Shown here: positions 1 through 5,444 of the stretch, piece after piece | Layout: each line of letters begins with the position of its first letter | Position numbering within the stretch: position 1 is the first letter of the stretch | Assembly: GCA_016793525.1 (NCBI GenBank) | Contig: JAEUJT010000186.1 | Location: 1 to 5,444, forward strand | Direction of reading: 5' to 3' | DNA length: 5,444 nucleotides | Origin: Archangium sp. | GTDB taxonomy: Bacteria; Myxococcota; Myxococcia; Myxococcales; Myxococcaceae | Translations under genes and position numbers: made by a program | The notes under the pieces: model-generated | Seen by the model: only the letters and a program-made list of their open reading frames with translations | Database searches by the model: none | What the model was told of the DNA's origin: nothing

Positions 1-1
1 C

Positions 2-40
2 GACGCGGTGCGTACGCGCACGGTGCGACCGATCGAGTGA
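2..40 (+). CDS. Possible 3' end of an upstream gene (partial, 12 codons visible)
   Basis: The reading frame beginning at base 2 is open from the window edge to a TGA at 38-40 and would encode the C-terminus DAVRTRTVRPIE. Ten of its twelve sense codons end in G or C, more than in the frame beginning at base 1, which is what a real gene here would show. If real, it ends six bases before the stop codon of the minus-strand gene, so the two would be convergent. Twelve codons are too few to name a product, and chance openness in GC-rich DNA cannot be excluded. Confidence 0.3.
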   Translation, partial: DAVRTRTVRPIE

Positions 41-46
41 AGGCGC

Positions 47-334
47 TTAGCTGCCACCGGTCGCGGGTGGCTGCTTCGCGGCGCGCCACTTCTGGAGCTT
101 CTCGAGGCCCAACACGCCGATGGCGCTCACGCCTCCGAAGCCGATCATCGCCCCAAGGAAAAACACGCCCACGCCAAGCAGCCAGAGCGCCCACAGGCCA
201 GGCGTCTGCGGTTCGTTGAGCGGATCGACCCAGTGCGACAGCGACGCGCCAGCGGCCAACAGCGTGCCGCCGACCACGGCGAGAACCGCGCCCCACAGGC
301 CGATGTTTTTGCGCAGGTCCGACGGGGCGTGCAT
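47..334 (-). CDS. Small two-helix inner-membrane protein, function unknown
   Basis: This encodes a 95-residue protein with two hydrophobic stretches, about residues 11-32 (Gly/Ala/Val/Leu-rich) and about 47-76 (containing LWLLGVGVFFLGAMIGFGG). A polar loop (SHWVDPLNEPQTPG) lies between them. The basic N-terminus (DLRKN) and basic C-terminal tail (EKLQKWRAAK) suggest both ends are cytoplasmic. There is no signal peptide or catalytic motif, and I do not recognise the family. The frame extends upstream to an ATG at 409, but that would overlap the start of the divergent gene. The ATG at 334 is preferred because GGAAGG lies just before it and the hydrophobic part follows directly. The strand choice is supported by the clear two-helix pattern; the opposite frame is Pro/Ser/Thr/Arg-rich, as expected of an antisense reading. 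Confidence 0.7.
   Translation of the reverse strand: MHAPSDLRKNIGLWGAVLAVVGGTLLAAGASLSHWVDPLNEPQTPGLWALWLLGVGVFFLGAMIGFGGVSAIGVLGLEKLQKWRAAKQPPATGGS
49..75. repeat. Inverted repeat at the 3' end of the membrane protein gene
   Basis: AGC-T-GCCACC (49-58) pairs with GGTGGC-T-GCT (66-75) around a seven-base loop, giving a ten-position stem with one T:T mismatch. It covers the last codons and part of the stop of the minus-strand gene and lies just after the possible plus-strand stop at 38-40. A stem between convergent genes could act as a terminator or 3'-end stabiliser in either direction. No T-run follows on either side, so it does not meet the classical intrinsic-terminator pattern, and stems this size arise by chance in GC-rich DNA. 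Confidence 0.3.
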
Positions 335-338
335 CACA

Positions 339-344
339 CCTTCC
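339..344 (-). promoter_or_regulatory. Ribosome binding site deciding the start of the membrane protein gene
   Basis: On the minus strand the bases read GGAAGG, then four bases, then ATG at 334. It is close to the Shine-Dalgarno consensus though the spacing is slightly short. The alternative ATGs at 364 and 409 have no comparable purine run, so this site favours the 95-residue form. Confidence 0.45.
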
Positions 345-363
345 ACACCACAGGAGGCGGCCA

Positions 364-391
364 TTGGCAAATCACGACCGCGCACTACGCT
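364..391 (+). promoter_or_regulatory. Candidate sigma-70-type promoter for the plus-strand gene string
   Basis: TTGGCA (364-369) matches five of six bases of the -35 consensus. After 16 bases comes TACGCT (386-391), which keeps the TA and final T of the -10 box but matches only three of six. Transcription would then begin at about 397-400, essentially at the ATG at 399, giving a leaderless or nearly leaderless message. That agrees with the lack of a clear Shine-Dalgarno sequence before this ATG. The rest of the 64-base divergent gap (335-398) must also hold the promoter for the membrane protein gene; I see no convincing candidate for it. Confidence 0.25.
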
Positions 392-398
392 GGCGGCC

Positions 399-1727
399 AT
401 GATCGTCACCTGGCCGGGTCACGCGCAGCTGTTCCTCAACGCGGCGGACAAGACGCTGTTGCTCGACCCGTGGTTCGCGGAGCCAGTCTTCGGAGGCGCC
501 TGGTTCCGCTACCCGCCGGCGCCGCTGCACAACGCGTCGATGTTCCCCCGGCCCGACTTCGTGCTGCTGAGCCACACCCACCCCGATCACAGCGGCCTCG
601 AGACGCTGGCCCAGCTCCAGAAAGATCAGCGCATCGTCGTGGCGCCGTTCCCCTCGGGGGCGATGACGCGACGACTGGCGAGGGCCGGGCTGGCGAACGT
701 GCAGTGGCTCGAGCCGTGGCGCACCGAGACGCTCGCGCCCGGCCTGAAGGTGACCTTCGTGCCGCACCACGCGGGGTGGGAGGTGGCGTCGATCATCGTC
801 GAGGCTGACGGCGTGCGGCTGTACCACGGCAACGACAACCCGCTCTCCATCGAGGCCTACCGCGAGGTGGTGGCGCGGTTGGGGCCCATCGATCTCGCCT
901 TTCTCCCCTACGCTGGCGCATCGTCGTACCCGACCGGTTTTGATGGTGACGAAGCCACGCTCCACGAGCGCTGCGAGAAGAAAAAGAGAGAAGGTCTGCA
1001 GCGCTTCACCGAGGGGCTCGAAGGCCTCCGGCCCGCGGAGGCGGTGCCCTTCGCGTCGAGCTGGGCGCTCCTCGAGATGTCAGAGGTGCACAAGAACTTC
1101 GTCGACCGATTCACGGCAGATCAGGTGTTGAGCCAGGCCATCGAAAAGGCCGCGAGCACGGGTACTCACCTCTTGCACATGTCTCCCGGTGACGAGTGGA
1201 CGCGAGAGACGGGCGTGCTCCGCATGGGCCTGACCGAGGGGTGGACCAACGACGTCGCCGCGGTGCGCCGCTACGCCGAGCAGGAGAAAGCGCGCGTCGA
1301 CGCGGCCATCGCTCGAACTCGATCTCCGGGGAAGTCAGTCCCTGCGGAGTCGCTCGATCGAGCCATGCACGCGTATTTCAGCGAGTTGCTCCGCCACACC
1401 AGCGCTGCGACGAGCCAGCTGTCGATGCGCGCGGGCTTCGTGGCCGAAGGCGAAGGCGGCGGAGCCTGGCGCGTGCACTTCACCCCGGGCGCGGCGCCCA
1501 CCTTCGAACGCGGCCTCCTCGGAGATGAGCACGAGGTGCTGCGGCTCCCCGCTCCGGAGCTCGCGACCATCGTGCTCGGCCCCGCGAACTGGGAAGACGT
1601 CTGGTACGGCTACCGGCTGCGCGTGAGCAAAGCGCCGGGGGCCGGCTACTACCGCGCCTTCTGGGACGCGCTGCTCACGTTCGACGACGACGCCCTGTCG
1701 ACCCGGCTGCGCGCTGAATTGCTCTGA
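399..1727 (+). CDS. MBL-fold metallo-hydrolase, CMP-Neu5Ac hydroxylase (CMAH)-like, without Rieske domain
   Basis: The 442-residue product begins with the typical first strands of UlaG/CMAH-type metallo-beta-lactamase-fold proteins (ITWLGH-like start, then LLLDPWF at 20-26). The metal motif HTHPDH follows at 59-64 (His59, His61, Asp63, His64). VPHHAGWE (121-128) and YHGND (142-146) are where later metal ligands are expected. Residues 173-219 (GASSYPTGF, a Lys/Arg/Glu-rich helix, then LRP and VPFAS) match, as I recall it, the arrangement in vertebrate CMAH. The C-terminal part (about 340-435, with NWEDVWYGYRL) resembles the tail of bacterial CMAH-like proteins. The N-terminal Rieske 2Fe-2S domain of true hydroxylases is absent, so sialic-acid hydroxylation is unlikely and the substrate is unknown. 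There is no signal peptide, so it is probably cytoplasmic. The ATG at 399 is chosen because the conserved fold begins there; an in-frame extension to 120 runs antisense to the membrane protein gene. Confidence 0.85.
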   Translation: MIVTWPGHAQLFLNAADKTLLLDPWFAEPVFGGAWFRYPPAPLHNASMFPRPDFVLLSHTHPDHSGLETLAQLQKDQRIVVAPFPSGAMTRRLARAGLANVQWLEPWRTETLAPGLKVTFVPHHAGWEVASIIVEADGVRLYHGNDNPLSIEAYREVVARLGPIDLAFLPYAGASSYPTGFDGDEATLHERCEKKKREGLQRFTEGLEGLRPAEAVPFASSWALLEMSEVHKNFVDRFTADQVLSQAIEKAASTGTHLLHMSPGDEWTRETGVLRMGLTEGWTNDVAAVRRYAEQEKARVDAAIARTRSPGKSVPAESLDRAMHAYFSELLRHTSAATSQLSMRAGFVAEGEGGGAWRVHFTPGAAPTFERGLLGDEHEVLRLPAPELATIVLGPANWEDVWYGYRLRVSKAPGAGYYRAFWDALLTFDDDALSTRLRAELL

Positions 1728-1730
1728 GGT
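1726..1730 (+). promoter_or_regulatory. Ribosome binding site of the M61 peptidase gene, overlapping the preceding stop
   Basis: GAGGT at 1726-1730 overlaps the TGA (1725-1727) of the MBL-fold gene and precedes the ATG at 1744. The gap after GAGG is 14 bases, longer than the usual 5-9, so it may be weak. No in-frame start codon lies closer to it. Confidence 0.35.
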
Positions 1731-1743
1731 AGAGCACGCGGCC

Positions 1744-3555
1744 ATGTCGCTGCCCGTTCGCTACCGCGTTTCGATGCCCCGGCCGCACTCGCACCTGTTC
1801 GAGGTCGAGGCCCATTTTCCACCCGCCGGCGACGAGGTCACGGTGGAGCTCCCGGTGTGGACGCCGGGCAGCTACCTGGTGCGTGAATACGCGCGGCATG
1901 TGCAGAACCTGCGCGTCACGACGGAGAGCGGCCAACCGCTGGCCTTCACCCGCATCGACAAGCGCTCCTTTCGGGTGGCGGCGCGCAACGAGGGCTTCCG
2001 GGTGCACTGCAGGGTGTACGCGAACGAGCTCACCGTGCGCACCAGCCACCTCGACGGCACCCACGGCTACTTCAACGGGGCGACGCTGTTTTTCTACGTC
2101 GAGGCCCTCCGCACCCGCGCGCAGCACGTCACGGTCGACGCGCCGTCGGGCTGGCGCACCACGGTGGCGTTGGAGCAGCGCGACGGGGCCTTCGTCGCTC
2201 CGAACTACGACGACCTGATCGACGCCCCCTTCGAAGTCGGCACACACATGCCGGTGCAGTTCACCGCGGCGGGCGTTCCCCACGAGGTGGTGCTGTGGGG
2301 CGCGCCGCAGCTCGACGAAGCGAAGCTGGTGGGCGATCTCACCCGCATCGTTGACGCGGAAGCCGCGCTGTTCGGCGGGCTGCCGATGAAGCGCTACGTG
2401 TTTTTCATCTACGGCACCGACAAGGGCCGTGGAGGCCTCGAGCACAAGGCGTCGACCGCCCTGCTCTACCCGCGCACCGGCTTCGCGTCGGCCAAGGGGT
2501 GGGAAGATTTTCTCACTCTCTGCGCGCACGAATATTTCCACCTGTGGAACGTGAAGCGCATCAAGCCCAAGCGGCTGGTGCCCTTCGACTACGCGCAAGA
2601 GAACTACACCGAGCTGCTCTGGTTCTTCGAGGGCGGCACGAGCTACTACGACAACCTCCTCGTTCGCCGAGCTGGGCTGATGAGCCCCGCGCGCTACCTC
2701 ACCCGCTTCGGCGAGTCGCTCACCGCGCTGCACGCCACGCCGGGCCGCCTGGCCATGCCGCTCGCCGACGCGTCGTTCCTCTCGTGGGTGAAGCACTACC
2801 GGCCCGACGAGAACTCGCCGAACTCGGCCATCAGCTATTACCTGAAGGGCGAGATCGTCTGCGCCCTGCTCGACCTGAGCCTACGGCGGGCGACGAGCGA
2901 CGCCAAAGGCCTCGACGACGTGATGCGGGTGCTGTGGCAGCGCTGGGGCGACGAGTCGGGCGTGCCTGAAGACGGCATCGAGCAGGTGTGTGTGGAGCTG
3001 GGTGGGCCGTCGCTCCGCGCCTTCTTCGATCGCTCGCTGCGCGGCCTCGACGAGCTCGACCTCAGCCCCTTCGCCCATGTCGGCCTCGAGGTGCGCTTCC
3101 GCGCGCGTGAGTCGTCGTCAGACAAGGGCGGCACGCCGCCGCGGGCGAAGGGCGACAAGGTGCAGGGGTTTCTCGGCGTGCAGCCGAAGGGCGCGTCGTC
3201 GATCGCGGTGGTGCTCGACGGCAGCCCGGCGATGGAGGCGGGGATCTACGCCGACGACGAGGTGATCGCTCTCGATGGCCTCAAGTGCGACTCCGCGGCG
3301 CTGGTGGCCCGGTGTGAAGACAAGCGGCCCGGAGACACCGTGCGCGTCACCCTCTTCCGCCGCGACGTGCTGGTCGAGGTGAACGTCACCTTGGGTGCCA
3401 AGCCGACCGACGCGGCGTACCTGGTGCGGGTCGACAAACCGACCGACGCGCAGAAGGCGGCCTACCGGGCGTGGATCGGCTCGGCGTGGGAAGAGGGAGA
3501 GAAAACCGCGCCTGGTTCCGCCGACCTCATTGAACGGCCGGCGCAACGGAGCTAG
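1744..3555 (+). CDS. M61-family zinc metallopeptidase (glycyl aminopeptidase type) with C-terminal PDZ domain
   Basis: The 603-residue protein has the order of family M61. The N-terminal beta domain (about 1-165) contains LPVWTPGSYLVREYARHVQ. The thermolysin-like catalytic domain carries GGLEH (230-234), the zinc motif HEYFH (262-266: His262, Glu263 catalytic, His266) followed by LWNVKRIKP, and FFEGGTSYYDNLL, where Glu296 is the expected third zinc ligand. A helical region and a short Ser/Lys/Gly-rich linker (about 456-474) lead to a PDZ domain (about 475-553, FLGVQ then GSPAMEAGI). Characterised M61 enzymes remove N-terminal residues, preferring glycine or alanine; the specificity here is inferred only. 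All key residues are present and the length is normal for the family. No signal peptide is visible, so it probably acts in the cytoplasm. It lies 16 bases after the MBL-fold gene and 11 before the lipoprotein gene. Confidence 0.93.
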   Translation: MSLPVRYRVSMPRPHSHLFEVEAHFPPAGDEVTVELPVWTPGSYLVREYARHVQNLRVTTESGQPLAFTRIDKRSFRVAARNEGFRVHCRVYANELTVRTSHLDGTHGYFNGATLFFYVEALRTRAQHVTVDAPSGWRTTVALEQRDGAFVAPNYDDLIDAPFEVGTHMPVQFTAAGVPHEVVLWGAPQLDEAKLVGDLTRIVDAEAALFGGLPMKRYVFFIYGTDKGRGGLEHKASTALLYPRTGFASAKGWEDFLTLCAHEYFHLWNVKRIKPKRLVPFDYAQENYTELLWFFEGGTSYYDNLLVRRAGLMSPARYLTRFGESLTALHATPGRLAMPLADASFLSWVKHYRPDENSPNSAISYYLKGEIVCALLDLSLRRATSDAKGLDDVMRVLWQRWGDESGVPEDGIEQVCVELGGPSLRAFFDRSLRGLDELDLSPFAHVGLEVRFRARESSSDKGGTPPRAKGDKVQGFLGVQPKGASSIAVVLDGSPAMEAGIYADDEVIALDGLKCDSAALVARCEDKRPGDTVRVTLFRRDVLVEVNVTLGAKPTDAAYLVRVDKPTDAQKAAYRAWIGSAWEEGEKTAPGSADLIERPAQRS

Positions 3556-3566
3556 GCACCGCGCCC

Positions 3567-3947
3567 ATGCGTCTCGCCTGCCTCGCCGCGTTCGCCCTGA
3601 GCTTTGCTGGCTGTACCGGCTACTCCCCCTACCTGCCCGACGGTGGGCGCGGCCGCGTGGTGTGCGAGACGGCGGCGCTGTACTCGTCGGTGCAGGTGCT
3701 CGGCTTGACCCAGGACCCTGCTGACGGAGCCACCGTCACCGCGCGCAACCTGACCGACGATCGCACCGAGACCGGCACGGTGGGCGCCGGCGGCGTCTTC
3801 CGCGTCAGCAGCGAGCTCGGCCCGGGCGTCGTCTCCGTCGTCGCGACGCTGAACGACCTCACCTCGAACGAAGGCCAGTTCACCATCACCTTCAGCGACT
3901 GCACCCCGTCCATGAGCCCCCGGAACCTCACGCTGCAGCTGAAGTGA
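3567..3947 (+). CDS. Small predicted lipoprotein, function unknown
   Basis: The 126-residue product starts with a short signal peptide: Arg2, a hydrophobic run from Leu3 to Ala14, then a lipobox-like SFAGC with Cys16 as the lipidation site. Phe at the -3 position is less usual than Leu but tolerated. Signal peptidase II processing would leave about 111 residues. The mature part is rich in Thr, Val, Gly and Ser, with alternating hydrophobic positions (for example [27 protein letters not shown]), suggesting one Ig-like or carboxypeptidase-regulatory-like beta sandwich. Cys33 and Cys112 lie near the two ends of this domain and could form a disulfide in the periplasm. I recognise no specific family. 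It sits 11 bases after the peptidase gene with only GGAG at 3548-3551 as a distant possible ribosome site, and its stop overlaps the rnhB start. Confidence 0.78.
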   Translation: MRLACLAAFALSFAGCTGYSPYLPDGGRGRVVCETAALYSSVQVLGLTQDPADGATVTARNLTDDRTETGTVGAGGVFRVSSELGPGVVSVVATLNDLTSNEGQFTITFSDCTPSMSPRNLTLQLK

Positions 3948-3949
3948 TG
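3944..3949 (+). other. Stop/start overlap GTGATG linking the lipoprotein gene and rnhB
   Basis: The lipoprotein TGA is at 3945-3947. RNase HII can start at ATG 3947-3949 (one-base overlap, TGATG) or at the adjacent in-frame GTG 3944-3946 (four-base overlap, GTGA); the choice changes the protein by one residue. Such overlaps allow terminating ribosomes to restart. No strong Shine-Dalgarno sequence lies upstream, which fits coupled translation. Confidence 0.7.
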
Positions 3950-4768
3950 CCCAAGCGTTCCCTCGAGGAGCTCCGGCAGCGGTACCTGATCGACGGCGCC
4001 CCACTCCCGACCGGGTTGTTGGAGAACGATGGCCGCGCCGGTGCGACGGCTTTGCTGCGCGCGATCAAACAGCGCCAGGCCGCCAACCGCGCCGAGGGTC
4101 AGCGACTGCGCCACATGCTCAAGTTCGAGACCGCGCTCTGGAGCGACGGGCACACCCACATCGCCGGAGTCGACGAGGCCGGCATGGCCCCGCTGGCCGG
4201 GCCGGTGGTGGCGGGCGCGGCGATTCTCCCCCAGGGCTACAAGCTTCGCGGGCTCGACGACTCGAAGAAGATTCTCGACGAAGAGAAGCGTGAAGAGCTG
4301 GCCGCGGCGGTAAAGCGCGACGCCATCGCCTGGGCGGTCGGCTGGGCGTCACACACCGAGATCGACACCATCAACATCTACCACGCGGGGTTGTTGGCCA
4401 TGCGGCGCGCGGTCGAGGCGTTGGCGGTGGCCCCCGATTACGTGCTCGTCGACGCCCGAAAGATCCCCGGCATTTCGCAGCCGCAGCGGGGCATCATCAA
4501 AGGTGACGCGCAGTCACTGAGCATCGCCGCCGGGGCCATTTTGGCGAAAACGACCCGCGACCAGCATCTGAACGAGCTCGATCGAAAACACCCCGGCTAC
4601 GGCTTCGCGTCGCACAAGGGGTACCCCACGCCGGAGCACCTCGCGGCCCTCGATCGACTGGGCGCGCTGCCCATTCACCGCCGCAGTTTCGCCCCCGTGC
4701 GGCAGGCGCTCGGGTTGGAACCCGTGCAGACCGAGCTCTTCGCTGCGGCCGAGAACCGGCGCCGGTAA
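3947..4768 (+). CDS. rnhB: Ribonuclease HII, with altered GRG motif and clamp-motif-like tail
   Basis: RNase HII cuts 5' of single ribonucleotides embedded in DNA and removes RNA from RNA:DNA hybrids. The 273-residue protein has an N-terminal helical extension of about 70 residues, as in the Bacillus subtilis enzyme; E. coli RNase HII lacks it. The catalytic core follows: GVDEAG with Asp76 and Glu77, LDDSKK, VLVDARK with Asp169, IIKGDA with Asp187, then [14 protein letters not shown] and [10 protein letters not shown]. The four metal-binding acids are therefore present. The usual DEAGRGPLAGP reads [11 protein letters not shown], so the Gly-Arg-Gly motif that senses the ribonucleotide 2'-OH is Gly79-Met80-Ala81. 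After the normal end (FAPVRQALG) is a tail with QTELF at 261-265. The gene is joined to the lipoprotein gene by an overlapping stop/start. The rplS or yraN neighbours common elsewhere are not seen here. Family identity is certain; full activity is not. Confidence 0.95.
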   Translation: MPKRSLEELRQRYLIDGAPLPTGLLENDGRAGATALLRAIKQRQAANRAEGQRLRHMLKFETALWSDGHTHIAGVDEAGMAPLAGPVVAGAAILPQGYKLRGLDDSKKILDEEKREELAAAVKRDAIAWAVGWASHTEIDTINIYHAGLLAMRRAVEALAVAPDYVLVDARKIPGISQPQRGIIKGDAQSLSIAAGAILAKTTRDQHLNELDRKHPGYGFASHKGYPTPEHLAALDRLGALPIHRRSFAPVRQALGLEPVQTELFAAAENRRR

Positions 4769-4792
4769 CGTCTTCTGACTAGGCTTTGAAGG

Positions 4793-5425
4793 TTGAGCGC
4801 CGACGTCGACATCGACCTCTGGCTTGCCGAGCGTGGGTTTGGTCTCCCCGAAGCGCGTGAGCTGGCGCGCATGGCGCTGGAAATCGAGGGCCTCACCCGC
4901 TCGGGAAAGGCGCGCCTCAGCGTCGACAAGCTCACCCGCGCCGCGCTGCTGTTAGACGTGCAGTTCGCGCTGCACTGCAGCTCTCCGGAATGTGAGGCTT
5001 GGGCCAAGGCCAGCGGCCGCGACGCGCTGTTGTGTGAGCCGAAGGCGGCGTGCTCGCGTTGCCACGGCTCCGACAACCAGCGGGCGGTGCGCGATTTTCT
5101 CGAGCACGCGCTGCAGCACGAGATGAGCAAGCTGGTGGTGGTGGGCGGCTCTCCCACGCTGCACCACGAGCTCGAACGGTTGATCGGCACCAACCTCGAC
5201 CTGCGGCTGATCGACGGCACCAAGCTGCGCGGCACTGATCGCGCGCACGCCGACGTGGAGTGGGCCGACCTGGTGTTGATCTGGGGCGGCACCGAGCTGC
5301 ACCACAAGGTGTCGATGCAGTACACAAACGTGCTCCCGCCGCTGCGGAGGAAGATCGTTCAGGTCGCCAAGCGCAGCATCTCGCAGCTGCTGCTCGCCGC
5401 CATCGAACACTTCAAGCGGGGCTGA
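4793..5425 (+). CDS. Cysteine-cluster protein with DUF2325-like C-terminal domain
   Basis: This encodes a 210-residue soluble protein. Residues 5-60 are mostly helical. A Cys/His cluster follows: His61-Cys62, Cys67, Cys81, Cys87, Cys90-His91 (C-x4-C, then C-x5-C-x2-C), which could bind zinc. Residues 113-207 form a Rossmann-like alpha/beta domain: KLVVVGGSP, LRLIDGT, WADLVLIWGGTELHHKVS, KIVQVAKRSISQLL. This order of strands, the acidic-GT step, the AD-hydrophobic strand and the HKVS helix start resemble DUF2325 proteins, whose function is unknown to me. The start is uncertain. TTG at 4793 is the first possible one, since an in-frame TGA lies at 4787-4789; AGG at 4781-4783 is nine bases upstream. 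ATG at 4871 would remove 26 residues. It lies 24 bases after rnhB and is probably co-transcribed. The gene is complete, ending 19 bases before the window edge. Confidence 0.8.
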   Translation: MSADVDIDLWLAERGFGLPEARELARMALEIEGLTRSGKARLSVDKLTRAALLLDVQFALHCSSPECEAWAKASGRDALLCEPKAACSRCHGSDNQRAVRDFLEHALQHEMSKLVVVGGSPTLHHELERLIGTNLDLRLIDGTKLRGTDRAHADVEWADLVLIWGGTELHHKVSMQYTNVLPPLRRKIVQVAKRSISQLLLAAIEHFKRG

Positions 5426-5444
5426 GCTGGCTCTGTGACAGGCG

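Noticed and set aside
120..398. In-frame upstream extension of the MBL-fold gene (93 codons).
   Set aside because: The extension is Pro/Ser/Thr/Arg-rich, runs antisense to the two-helix membrane protein gene, and precedes the conserved start of the MBL fold, which begins at the ATG at 399.
372..965. A 197-codon minus-strand open frame opposite the MBL-fold gene.
   Set aside because: It covers the codons of the conserved HTHPDH region on the other strand and shows only low-complexity Arg/Val/His-rich sequence.
1675..2796. A 373-codon open frame on the minus strand opposite the M61 peptidase.
   Set aside because: It is Arg/His/Val/Gly-rich without recognisable motifs and lies opposite a gene with intact M61 motifs. 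Long antisense frames are expected in GC-rich coding DNA.
3629..4159. A 176-codon minus-strand frame across the lipoprotein and rnhB starts.
   Set aside because: It has no motif or plausible start context and spans two better-supported plus-strand genes.
4769..4792. Possible terminator between rnhB and the last gene.
   Set aside because: The 24 bases contain no inverted repeat or T-run, so read-through is more likely.
4675..5325. A 216-codon minus-strand frame opposite rnhB and the DUF2325-like gene.
   Set aside because: It is Ser/Arg-rich, as antisense frames here are, and conflicts with two plus-strand genes that have conserved motifs.
5426..5444. Possible regulatory sequence after the last gene.
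   Set aside because: Only 19 bases remain and they show no hairpin or start codon with a ribosome site.

Overview
The window is strongly GC-rich DNA with G/C at most third codon positions, dense genes and almost no intergenic space. It contains six complete genes and possibly the last codons of a seventh. Base composition and protein style fit a high-GC bacterium such as a member of the Myxococcota. That assignment is an impression from composition and family resemblance, not a proven one. I see no tRNA, rRNA, CRISPR array, insertion sequence or phage gene.

Layout. Positions 1-40 may hold the 3' end of a plus-strand gene. It converges on a short minus-strand gene (47-334) for a two-helix membrane protein. 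A 64-base gap (335-398) then separates that gene from five plus-strand genes running to 5425. In order these are: an MBL-fold protein resembling the hydrolase-like part of CMP-N-acetylneuraminate hydroxylase but without a Rieske domain (399-1727); an M61-family zinc aminopeptidase with a C-terminal PDZ domain (1744-3555); a small predicted lipoprotein (3567-3947); ribonuclease HII, rnhB (3947-4768); and a cysteine-rich protein whose C-terminal half resembles DUF2325 (4793-5425).

The five plus-strand genes are separated by 16, 11, -1 and 24 bases, so they are probably one transcription unit. The lipoprotein stop and the rnhB start overlap, which suggests translational coupling. No shared pathway is obvious: a metallo-hydrolase, a peptidase, a lipoprotein, a DNA-repair/replication nuclease and an uncharacterised protein look like a housekeeping string rather than a dedicated system. 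I did not find a convincing undescribed defence or mobile system.

The points most worth a second look are in RNase HII. Its substrate-sensing Gly-Arg-Gly motif reads Gly-Met-Ala although the four catalytic acids are intact, and its C-terminal tail carries a QTELF pentapeptide that resembles a sliding-clamp-binding motif. The final gene joins a cysteine cluster to a DUF2325-like domain.
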